Shown in pieces: positions 48,444 through 57,870 of a DNA stretch of 64,000 bases (the stretch's first letter is position 1; every line of letters starts with the position of its first letter). Below the pieces are notes generated by a model. That model was not told the DNA's origin and ran no database searches. It saw only the letters and a program-made list of their open reading frames with translations. Origin of the DNA: Platycnemis pennipes (lineage: Eukaryota; Arthropoda; Insecta; Odonata; Platycnemididae). The translations under genes and the position numbers were made by a program. The stretch spans positions 42,936,354 to 43,000,353 of the forward strand of contig OW121849.1 in assembly GCA_933228895.1 (NCBI GenBank). The letters are read 5' to 3'.

Positions 48444-49637
48444 GATATTATTGTAACCTCAGTTTAGTAACGCGTTTTTAAACGCATCAAATCCACGAAC
48501 AGTACAGAATATAAGTTAAAGGAGTATACATATCTAGCTTCTTTACCGAGGGAAACGCACAAGAACATATTTAATTGCATCACACATTTTAATCTAAATT
48601 GATGGAATGTATAAATGACAAAGGAAACATTGGATAAGGGCAATACACAGCTATTAAGGTCGAGTTTCTAATGAGAAACTGGGGATATTTGGATTATAAA
48701 CTTTAATTTAAATGCACTGGGTGGATTTAAAATATAATGGATTGGGAATATATTATAGCTTGCTCAAAAATACCCATCACATTTTGTGAAACAAAATATA
48801 AGGTTAGTGCCGAGAGCGACTTTAACCAAATATAACACCTCCAAAACCTACAGTCACAGCAAGGCTCCGATGCAAGGGCCGGAAAACGTCATCCACATAT
48901 GTGCCATATTCCTAAACAACCGGTTGTGCTTACAAAACAACCAAAATGGTTAAGTCCCATCCAGCGTTAACGAAATTCAACAATCGCGAAATGAAATCAC
49001 AAAGAGCCCGAAAGACCGAGAATGTCATCAGCCACACGCGAATTAAAAAAATAAACCTCTTTGATAAGGTACGAATGCTCGTGTGGGGCTACCCCAGAGA
49101 CTGCCGGAAAGATACATATTTTTTTCCATTTCGCATGAACAAAAGGGAGTCCTCAAGAGAGGGAGACGCCGATGCATATTTACACGGCACCGAGCCGTGA
49201 TTTAATTCCGAGGCGGACGGATGTGAAAGACGGTGAATGAATTCACGCTCACGTAGCTACACACACATGATACCTGAATTGGGCAGATGACGATGCACTA
49301 GGGACCACGGGAGAACTGTAGCGGGTGCCAAACAATGAAACAACGAACGCTGAGCCTGGAATTCGGCGATAACGTCACGCGCGTCACGTGGCGCAACAGT
49401 TTTCAAGGGAGGAAAAATGCTCTAGGCGGAAATGTTACCATTGTCGATGCCTCGAAATAATGTTCTCCTGTTGGTAATGGGTGGGGGGAGATAAGGACGA
49501 AGAAAAACATCCGGCCCTGGATTTACCTTTTTCAGCAAAATTCTACCTGGATTATATATGGTACATACATGACTGCTCTACTTCACGCATTACGCGAATG
49601 TTATCACAATAGCTCATTCGTAAAGTTATCCTAAAAT
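48444..49637. other. no gene recognised
   Basis: An 84-codon plus frame at 48946-49200 is basic and hydrophilic with no motif I know. The rest is AT-rich. Confidence 0.35.
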
Positions 49638-50484
49638 TTTATATTTCAAGCGTAGCCTCATTCGGAAGATGCAAAATTTCAGCAAGCGCAATCACAGCTA
49701 TGGCTGTTGACACTACCTTTTCAGTATCGTCATTAACCACACCCACCTTCGGGTTTGAGGCACCAATAGCGTATTTTGTACCGTCCTCTCTCGCCTGCTT
49801 TCCTGACCACACCAAAATTCCTAAATTCAATTCCTTTTTAAATCTTCATATCTTTTCCCTGCCGTCATTCCATACGGGACACCAATTTTTTTCCTCCACC
49901 TTTCACGCCTACCTGACCTTTTCCCCTTCAACATTCCGTTTCTCCTGGAACATTCTCCACTCAATTTGGATGCCTTCTTCCAATTCCTACACCAACTTCC
50001 CGTCCTTTAAAACTATGTTCAACACTTCCCTATTCGTCCTCCTCCCCGCCCCACTCCCAGTTTCCATTCCTCCCCCACACCCACACCTCGAATCTTCCAA
50101 ATTCCGTATATCCCCTTTCCCACAAGGATCATGTTTTCGAATTTTGCAACGAGACGCTCCAAAACAGTGTTGTGCCTTGACTTTTCTTCTAGCTTGCAAA
50201 TCCGTATTTCACAATATTCTCTCCTCTTCCCGAACGCTTCTCTGGCCAGTGCAATTTATCACCAGACATGCCTACCACTGATCTCATTTAAACCCATGAT
50301 ACTTCCAGGATAAGGGAACTGTTCCATCTGTTTTTTTTAAGCCCGGCGAATCTGTTTCTAACTCCTGAACAATTTCCCCTCTGAGATTGTGAATACTTTT
50401 TGTCTTCAAATGTTTGATCTTTATCCTACACCTTTTAAACTGTACCTTTAACACATTGTCATTTCTTGCTGTTTTCATGGACAC
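49638..50484 (-). pseudogene. possible broken coding segment of unknown origin
   Basis: The minus strand has a series of open pieces separated by stops: 50484-50284, 50199-49987 and 49830-49639. Their translations are hydrophilic and look more protein-like than the plus strand, which is pyrimidine-rich. One piece contains several cysteines and a histidine (CFGASRCKIRKHDPCGKG), which could be a damaged metal-binding segment such as a retroelement zinc knuckle. The spacing does not match a standard knuckle. I cannot assign a family. The long plus-strand frame over the same region is rejected as the antisense shadow. Confidence 0.25.
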
Positions 50485-50561
50485 TTTAATTTTTTCCCAT
50501 CCATGAACAACGAAAAATCGTCATAAATTTCCATCACCTTTTCGGATATTTAAAATCCTGC

Positions 50562-50991
50562 TCATGCCACAATCAATGAAGCAGGATCGAGGATATAGTC
50601 GCCGAGAGTCGGCCTCGTAATCGACGTCTCTTCCAACGCGTCCAATTTAGATGTTTCCGAAGATACTCCAGTCTCGACACCCGAGCGTGACGAGGGACTG
50701 CGAGAGGTCCCTACACGCCCCTCTGAAAAACCCTCCGCCGTCGCCACCGCCCCCGCAAGCCGGGTTCCAAGATAAAGAAGAGGCTCGGAGGGAAAGGAAG
50801 GAGAGAGTGAGAGATTAGAAGGCGAGAAAAGAGTCTTTCCACTTGAGGAGTTGAACGCTCTTCTCCTTCCCTCACGATAACGAACGCGACCCATGGATGA
50901 AGCTGCTCCCGAAACAGATTGCTCCATGCTGTACCGAGACTCCACTTCATTGAGGGTGCACGTGAAATCCAGGCCTAGGTAAAACGCTCTC
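50562..50991 (-). CDS. hypothetical terminal exon, 143 codons
   Basis: I do not recognise this protein. On the minus strand an open frame runs from a possible splice acceptor (GATCAGGCAG before position 50991) to a TGA at 50564-50562. Using that acceptor, one base of a split codon is followed by about 142 codons. The translation starts RAFYLGLDFTCTLNEVE, has a serine-, arginine- and glycine-rich middle, and ends LGDYILDPASLIVA. A hydrophobic C-terminus of this kind could bind a PDZ domain, but that is only an idea. Third codon positions favour G or C against AT-rich flanks. The opposite strand is not open over the same length. The first in-frame ATG lies about 22 codons in. No partner exon, poly(A) signal or homology was found, so it could be chance. 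Confidence 0.35.
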
Positions 50992-51403
50992 CTGCCTGAT
51001 CAGTAACAGCAGAATTTCATTCACTACTAGTAATTCACTAGCCTATCATAGCCGGGTCAACATCATGTATGATATCCTATAAAAGTAATACCAAGAATTG
51101 AGCGGTTGCCATTTCCCCATACAGTTCACCCTTGTAAAAAAGTATCTTTCCACTTAGCATGCATAACGGCGGAAATATTAATAGTGGAAAGGTGTGCAGA
51201 ATGGACGCAGATACGACGAGGTGCTGCGGAAGCATTCTTTCCGACAGGTAGACAAAATATTTGAATTTGCAACAACAGGCAATGAAATAAGACAATGCAC
51301 AATGACTTATGATAATTGTCTTCAACTCCCGAACTATCACTATAAATAAATGATGAAATGAGCAGTCAGGTTATTTTCTGGTCATACGGAACACCCATTT
51401 GAA
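50992..51403. other. no gene recognised
   Basis: AT-rich. If the exon at 50562-50991 is real, this would be the start of its upstream intron. Confidence 0.35.
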
Positions 51404-51453
51404 ATCAAATAAAGAATCAAGTAACTATGTATATTTCCACTTGAATTTATTAG

Positions 51454-51493
51454 GTACAACTAGTTTCAACGCATAGGCGTCATCTTCAGGTAC
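51454..51493 (-). ncRNA. candidate minimal hammerhead ribozyme, left arm
   Basis: The mirror copy of the right-arm motif, read on the minus strand, with the same core, stem II, GUU triplet and GUAC stem I. The predicted cleavage site lies between 51458 and 51457. The single mismatch between the arms lies outside the ribozyme, near the outer end. Confidence 0.65.
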
Positions 51494-51535
51494 AAAGATT
51501 CAGGTACAAGGATTCAGGATCTTCAGGTACAGGTT

Positions 51536-51575
51536 GTACCTGAAGATGACGCCTATGCGTTGAAACTAGTTGTAC
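51536..51575 (+). ncRNA. candidate minimal hammerhead ribozyme, right arm
   Basis: Stem I is GUAC (51536-51539) paired with GUAC (51572-51575). The CUGAAGA box is 51540-51546, followed by one U. Stem II is GACGC (51548-51552) with GCGUU (51557-51561) across loop CUAU. GAAAC is 51562-51566, then loop UA and GUU (51569-51571), which gives a two-pair stem III and the cleavage site after 51571. All conserved core bases of a type I hammerhead are present. Very short stem III is typical of Penelope-type hammerheads, which often need dimers or protein help to cleave. Confidence 0.65.
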
Positions 51576-51640
51576 CTAATAAATTCAAGTGGAAATATAC
51601 ATAGTTACTTAATTCTTTATTTGATCATGAATTTCCACAT

Positions 51641-52254
51641 AGTTACGCCGCAAAGTATTGAGTGCACCCATTTGAAAATTCTCAAGCTTGATTTTTATCA
51701 CAGAAATCAATTGAAAAACCCTTTATAACACCATAAATGTGCAATAAAATACTCCTATCAGGCATATTATAGAATATACTAATGTCATGATATTAAAACG
51801 TTTTTATTTTTAGCAGAAGGCTTAATGAGTTCCATCAACACCTACATACAACCAACCATTGGATGGTTGAGAGGAAAGACTGATTTTAATGGTAAAATTT
51901 AAAAAAAATAATGAGTTAAAGATGGTCCTGTTTTACGACGTCAGAGTCATCACATAAAATGTAGACACAAAAGACCACGCAGCGCACCCACCGCAATTGA
52001 AATCGGAACCTCCGCATCAAGGGCCAAATGCTCTGCCCACTTGACAAAAACCTGCCTCGAATAAATCCACAAGGAATTAAAAACTTAGTGACACATTGAG
52101 ATACAGGCACGAAGGCAAGAAAATGCCTAATGGAAATTACAAATTATTGCATTTTAACATATGCCATACCTATTAATCACCAATACATTCCTTCGTAGAT
52201 AGAAATCATTAGCTCCACGTGCTTAGTGAAAACATAATTAAGGTTAAATAAAAT
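51641..52254. other. AT-rich spacer between two Penelope-like pairs
   Basis: No gene or repeat recognised in these 600 bases. A 64-codon minus frame at 51916-52110 has no support. Confidence 0.4.
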
Positions 52255-52500
52255 TTGTCCTTTTCCACCAAGATTTTTTGATAAAAACCTACCAAGGTTT
52301 CAACACCTTAGCGTCATGTTCAAGGTCCACTCTTTTTCTAAGGCGTCAGAATCACTATAGATAATATGACTCATGGAAATGACGCTAAGGCGTTGACGCC
52401 TTGGTAGGTTTTTTTTAACCTTGGTCGAAAAGTAAAAGTTGCATTTATAATTCAACATTTCCACAAAGTAAAACCCGAAGGAGAAGAAAGCATAAATAGG
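52255..52500. mobile_element. Penelope-like inverted terminal pair, partly decayed
   Basis: Left arm 52283-52317 and right arm 52379-52413 are reverse complements with about three mismatches: CCTACCAAGGTTTCAACACC on the left against the complement of GGCGTTGACGCCTTGGTAGG on the right. On the minus strand GAAAC and stem II survive but the CUGANGA box has become UUGAACA. On the plus strand GAAAC has become GACGC. The outer tail (CATTTCCACAAAGTAAAACC, then GAAGGAGAAGAAA) is shared with 7905-7928. Both ribozymes are probably dead. Confidence 0.7.
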
Positions 52501-52569
52501 AAATTTCTCTCATTAAGTAGCAATTTATTTATTACCGCATGTGCATAGAACTTTTAGTGATTATTCTAC

Positions 52570-52620
52570 CATTTCCACACATCATCGATGTGACTAGCAG
52601 GGTGCTAAGTAGATGTAAGA
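52570..52620 (-). repeat. possible fragment of the GTGTGTGGCAG repeat
   Basis: GACTAGCAGGGTGCTAAGTAGATGTAAG resembles the last 30 bases of the reverse core (TTGCAGGGTATTATGTAGATATAG). It is too short to be sure. The 28 bases are split here as GACTAGCAGGGTGC and TAAGTAGATGTAAG for reading. Confidence 0.25.
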
Positions 52621-52859
52621 AAGGTCAAGGTTAAGCGTCAACTCCCGCTATTACCGGTCATTAGATAACGGTCATGAACTTGAGAGCAAAGGGAGGACAT
52701 GATACCAATATACACTCCCTAAACCCGTCATGAGTTCCTTTCTCCGAGTTCTCATCATTTTCCGCCCCGTCTCGCAGATTGACTTCCTTCCTGCTGGTTG
52801 GGTGGTGGGTAGCTGGGGGGAGACTGGGGAGTGATAAGAGTGCATCCGGGATGCAGTCT

Positions 52860-53290
52860 CAGCATCATTCACGGAGGACGAGGAGATCTCTCTCGAGGAA
52901 GGGACTCGAGGGTAAAATCGCCCGAGCCGAGTGCACGGTGGGAAAAAATTGAAAAATAAAAACCAAATCGCGCGGCCTTTTCAGTGCCCACTCGGCTCGG
53001 GGGAAACGGTGGCGCCGTGCAAGATTTTGATCGCTCCTTTCTCCGAGCGAAAATTGCACTCCGACGCCTCACGATGAGAGAGGTCCGAAGCGTGGCAATT
53101 TCACGCGGGTTCCCGTTTAGCAAGCGGCGCCTTCGTGATATCCTAAGGTGTGCTCGCACGCGAGACGATCCGAGGAGGATGCGAGCTGCCGTCAAGTCGT
53201 CTCTTTTAAGGCGTGAGAGGCTTGTCATTGTAAAGTCAGGTCTGCGGAGAGATGGGAAAGCACGAATTTCAAAGGAAAACTTCACAAATT
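52860..53290. other. GC-rich island with open frames on both strands
   Basis: A CpG-rich island. The plus frame 52984-53295 (103 codons) and the minus frame 53285-52869 (138 codons) overlap. Both translations are very rich in arginine (for example RRLRDILRCARTRDDPRR on plus), which is what CpG-rich DNA gives. Neither has a recognisable domain. An exon is possible but cannot be shown. Confidence 0.3.
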
Positions 53291-53846
53291 CATGAGCGAC
53301 TGTGCGGAAAGCTGCCCCTGTTCTATTTCAATGCTTTCATCCACGAAACTCCCTCCATTTAACACAGTTACAAACTGCGAAGCATATTTTTTGTGTGTGA
53401 AACGACACATGTACTGAGTCCGTCGGCGGGGACGTAATCCTGGGAATCGAGCCGGAACTGAAGCGAGAACTCAACACCGAAAAAAAAGAGTTAAATCCGA
53501 AATGAAAAAGTACCTAAACAATTTGTAACCGCACCGGAACCGATGTTTATTTCACACAATTTCCGTCCCTTTTTACGAGTACTAAAGTAAATAAAAGTGA
53601 TCAAAATGTCTCAACCCTACCTCGTATCCCACCTCAGAAAATATTTTCTCTGATATTAAATATTGCACTATTACATATTATAATTTGAGTTTATCACCTG
53701 CTCGTGCATACATATTCAACATTCCATTTTTGTAATGAGCATACACCAACTTAAATATATGCTATTTATTTAACATTACTCTGATGTTTTGTACCCCTTT
53801 ATAGCGTACGAGTCTATTATATTCTTGAATATTGTAATGCTTTATC
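53291..53846. other. AT-rich sequence, nothing recognised
   Basis: Nothing seen up to the left end of the TIR element. Confidence 0.4.
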
Positions 53847-53849
53847 TTA

Positions 53850-55435
53850 TAGGGCTATTCTGTAACAGATTACGCCGGCGCTATTATGACGTAGGGCGTT
53901 ATTTTGGAAAGATCGGCGCATTATAACGCTTTCCTGATTCTGTAAGCTAAATAGCGGCCCCTGGGGGGTCGCTATATAGCACCAAGAATAACGCCAGCCT
54001 ATGGCTCGCGTTATCTCAGATAGAGACCCCTTCAATGACTTTACTGAACTTGGAAATCATGCTGTAGTTTATTTTACTGTAGCCATGAACCTAAAAATAT
54101 TGTATTTGCGTTCATATTTGATTCCTCAACTTCAGAAAGGACGTTAATTTTTAAACTTATCTTATTCGATTTTTACCTGGTAATCCAAAGAAATTTTCAT
54201 GTATCTAAGCGATTTCATACACTCGCATATGCGAACATATGTGAACTATCTTTATTTCACCCTACAAAACATAATACGAAAGCTAAGCCCTAAATGCGGC
54301 AATCATGAACATCTATAAACACATATATGAGATGAGTTGATTGCTAATATAGGTTATAATCTTTTACATTGTGGCATGTATTTGGATAGAATGCACAAAA
54401 AATTAAATTTTTGAATTTATATCTACTCCAAATATTAAACGAAACAATATTAATTTTTGCATAATTAGCTGGTGCGAAATGTAAAATAGGAAAATATAAA
54501 ATAGGCTATTAAATGACATGGTGACAATCAAACTTATAAAGATATAACGTTATAAGCTGTACAATTGGCAATCATTTCGTGCTGCTTAGCTCAATAAAGG
54601 GGCTATTTCTCATAGGAGATATTTTGGCTGCTTGCTTTCAGCAACGTTGCAGCTGCTATCCTTTAAGTCAGAGGAGGTCCCTTTTTAAATCCCTTCTCTA
54701 CATCCTGTCATTCTAGGATTTCATACAATTTTTCACATACTATCATGAAAATATTAACGGAATTTAACACGTATTTCAATCATCGGTTCTGTAGAAAAAA
54801 TATTCCCCGTCTAACGAGTAATTACTAACGTTTCAATTGGCTACTTCACATTATTTTAACGTCGCAAACAACTAAACTTTGCATGATGAAGGGTTTCAAT
54901 GTATTTTCATCAGAAAAATTTTTCAAACTATCAAAATGAATATAAAAGACCATTCACAATTCAAAATTGAGCACATCAACACCGCTAACTCATGATTGAA
55001 CAACATTAATATCAACCCGAATTCTGTTGTCCGCTGAACAAAAACTTCGTCAACATTTGCTTCACGATATTCAACTGTTTCTACTTTGTCCCGGTCGCGA
55101 GCAATATTTTGCGTATATTTCATTTTTGAGAGTCTATATAAAGAATAAAGTTTTATTAAAGTTTTAAGAAATTCTTGAGGCATAATTCAATAAATTCTAC
55201 CCTAATAACACAGATTTAATGAAAACTGTTTGTTCTTGCTGCCTCCTATTGGCCGCTTGGAATCTGCCCTACTACTTTTCTCATACTCTCGAGAGATTAC
55301 GCCACAGCGCTTTATTGCGCCCGTGGATTGGGCGTAACATAGCGCGGCGGTATTTACAGAATCGGAAAAGGCGTAATTTCCGAAGAGAAATAGCGGATGC
55401 GTAATATAGCGCCCTCAAGTTACAGAATAGGCCTA
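53850..55435. mobile_element. 1.6-kb TIR element, probably PIF/Harbinger-type and non-autonomous
   Basis: The left end TAGGGCTATTCTGTAAC (53850-53866) and the right end, which reverse complements to TAGGCCTATTCTGTAAC (55419-55435), form 17-bp TIRs with one mismatch. TTA lies directly outside both ends (53847-53849 and 55436-55438), the target duplication expected of PIF/Harbinger transposons. Each end also has a second inward copy of GATTCTGTAA, at 53936-53945 and, inverted, at 55354-55363. Short motifs such as TAGCGCC, GCGTTAT and TAACGC recur in both subterminal regions. The interior is AT-rich, and the longest frame (minus, 54923-55183) is not a transposase. A reading with a TA duplication and 15-bp TIRs is also possible. 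Confidence 0.75.
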
Positions 55436-55438
55436 TTA

Positions 55439-55800
55439 GTTTAGAATAATGCTGAAGATTAAATGGATCGGCCGAGTAAGTAACGAGGAAGTGCTAAGAA
55501 GAGTAGGAGAAAAGAGAAGTCTGCTGACAACTCTAAAAAGAAGAAGGGAAAACTTAATCGGTCATATCTTGAGACACGATGGCCTGATGAAGACTATCGT
55601 CGAGGGAAAAGTGAACGGGAAGATTGGAAAAGGCAGGCCTCGTATGAGATACATGGAACAGGTTGTGAAGAATGTAAAAGAGAAGAATTACGTCACAATG
55701 AAAAGGTTGGCCGATAGAAGAATCGAGTGGAAAGATGCGTCAAACCAATCCTAGGATTGTTGACCAATGATGATGATATCTTAGTTTGTCCTGAAGGGGC
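55439..55800 (+). pseudogene. non-LTR retrotransposon reverse transcriptase C-terminus, 5' truncated
   Basis: An open frame from 55449 to 55754 (101 codons) matches the C-terminal tail of endonuclease/reverse transcriptase proteins of non-LTR retrotransposons. The conserved run is WIGRVSNEEVLRRVGEKRSL, then a basic stretch, LIGHILRHDGLMKTIVEGKV, and GKGRPRMRYMEQVV. The fingers, palm and endonuclease domains are absent, and the ATG at 55449 is only a methionine codon inside the family. After the TAG the 3' end runs to ATGATGATG near 55768-55778, typical of these elements. Upstream it stops at the edge of the Harbinger-type element. I assign it to no clade with confidence. Confidence 0.85.
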
Positions 55801-55834
55801 TTGTCCCAGAGCACAACAAATTTATATATTTATT

Positions 55835-55925
55835 TATTCACACAAAAGTAAATCTACGCAATACCCTGCGAGCCAGTGCGAGGGTGTGTGCCAGGGGGTG
55901 GAGATCCCCAAACATGGAAAGCCTG
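55835..55925 (+). repeat. copy of the GTGTGTGGCAG repeat
   Basis: AAATCTACGCAATACCCTGC, GAGCCAGTGCGAGGGTGTG, TGCCAGGGGGTGGAGATCCC and CAAACATGG follow the plus-orientation core at 13650-13735. Confidence 0.7.
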
Positions 55926-57870
55926 CGTTTTCTTAGCGATTAAAAAACAGCTATTATTTTTTCTCCCCACGCTCCAACCCTGTCCTTTTGTCCAAACATT
56001 GAGAACATGAAATTTTCAACCTGGAATTATTTATTTTCATTCATTCATTCTTAGAAATATATTTGTGAATACTTATGAAATGCCGTATCTGTATAGTTAC
56101 CAAAAACTGAGAAAAATGGGCCGAATAAAAAGTTAGGGATTCAAAGTGCTATGAGTGTGACGAAATGGTGCTGTAACATAGCAAAATGATCTTGGATAGT
56201 GGATCACAGCTGCTAAATAACTCCATTTATTTGCCGCGTTTCGATTATTTTGAGGGATCGAAAACATGTTATCATAAAGCGAGCTTTGACGCAAATCCTA
56301 AGAACTGTGGTCGGTAGTGCAGAGTAGCTAACTAGAATTACACAGCGTATAACTGGTCCTACATATCCTTTGTTTTGACAACCATACCAACCCGCTATTG
56401 GGCTCGGTAATGATGCTTTCCTAGCCTTGAATAAAACTCATAGGAAGGCAATGATATTTGAGAATATTTTATGTTAAGAAAAAGAAACGAACACGTGATC
56501 GTCCGGCGATTCGAATATAAGGTGAAAGATTAAAGCGAAAAAAGTCACATTTTTTGCTATGCGAAGAAAAAACCCGTTTACAGATGTTATTTCATAGTCA
56601 GATCGATTATAAGACCATTAGAGCAGTCAGAGTTAAAATATTTCGGTCAGGGGTGGGGAACCTTTTTAAGTTACTAGGCCGAAATTCATGGAGAGGATCT
56701 GATATCACGCCGTTCTCTGCATTGTGGGTTGCACACATACAGGCCACAACATCCAGCATTGTTTAAAGGCTTGTAATTGGATGCTTATACGTAATTCCAC
56801 ATCTTAAAAATGAGATTGATGAATAAGAGGGGGGGGATTAAAGGATCGGCATTAGTTTGCTCTGCTGGGATGAAATTAACACTAAAATATCCCTGACAAA
56901 AGTGCAGTGAAGTCTTGATTTTCGAATTTCACGGCATTTTTTTGGAATCACTATGGGGATTTTCTATGAAGCGCAAAAGTATGGCCCAATGGTAACATAT
57001 TATAAGTAACAAATACCGAAACCCAGATCTCAGTATGGAGGGTCAGCATGGCAGCCATCAGTAGGAGGATCATCATTTGGAACATACCTAGAAAGAGAAA
57101 GTCTCGAATTAGAAAAATACCAAAAATTTTAATTTTCAACACTCCCAATAACCAGCATGAATATATTTATTCACTGATGATTATTTTCACATTAATTTCC
57201 AGTATTATCAACTTTTGAAACACGAATATTTCACGTTTGAGTGCAGCATATTTAAAAACTATACGGCCTGCTAACACAGGAATGATATTTTTTTTCTTTC
57301 GTTACAGTAGGTGGGTCATATTTCTGATTGACATTATTCTCATGAGAGAAAACTCTCAACCGTATACTGGGAAAATATCGTTTATACATATATAAGATTA
57401 GCTTACGAAATGAAACTATACTCAACATTCAGATGATACCAGGCTTCAAACTACTTGCATACCTACAACACGCAGCTTACAACAATGAAAATTCCTGAAC
57501 CTTTATCTTGAGTTACGCAAGAAAAAGATTCCTCGTTACGAGCCCTAGACCCTGGATCAGGCGGAGGAATACCAATACCAATGGAAAGGAAAATCGTGTG
57601 CACATCAAAGAAATCCCCTCACCTCATCGAGTCTCGAAAATGTGTTCGGAAGAGTAAATATTGACGGGAGTTCAAATTACTTTTCTTATCTCGACTCGAC
57701 CAGTGTTTCGATATTTCCATTTCCACGCCGACAGGCCGTAAAACCCTTCTGGAGAGCTCAATCTGGATATCTTAATTCGGCGACTCCGAAGTAAACCGCC
57801 ACGCCCTCCGAAGTAAAAGGTCTCAATTTCCGAAACTCTCCCTTTCCCATTATACCCCGGACCCTCTTCG
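55926..57870. other. AT-rich sequence, nothing firm
   Basis: Apart from the ambiguous signal-like segment near 57085 on the minus strand (listed among rejected items), no exon or repeat was seen. Confidence 0.4.

Larger units (their letters stand above)
51404..51640. mobile_element. Penelope-like inverted pair: 92-bp palindrome with two hammerheads
   Basis: Left arm 51404-51495 and right arm 51534-51625 are reverse complements with one mismatch, around a 38-base loop. The loop holds further pieces of the same end (TTCAGGTACA repeats). From the loop outward each arm reads TTGTACCTGAAGATGACGCC, then TATGCGTTGAAACTAGTTG, then TACCTAATAAATTCAAGTGG. The tail GGAAATATAC and a following TTTCCACATAGT block match the other three inverted pairs in the window. 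The arms' near identity points to a recent event or to repair by copying. No reverse transcriptase is encoded nearby. Confidence 0.85.

Noticed and set aside
49700..50281. 193-codon plus-strand open frame
   Set aside because: The strand is pyrimidine-rich and the translation is a low-complexity mix of F, S, P and L. The opposite strand looks more protein-like, so this is an antisense shadow.
56225..56275. GAAAC next to an inverted CGATCCCTC/GAGGGATCG hairpin
   Set aside because: It forms a small hairpin but lacks the CUGANGA box, so it is not a hammerhead.
57004..57087. Minus-strand segment starting MFQMMILLLMAAMLTLHTE after TTTCTCTTTCTAG
   Set aside because: It looks like a splice acceptor followed by a signal peptide, but TAGGTATGT reads equally well as a splice donor and no further exon was found. 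Too ambiguous to list as a gene.
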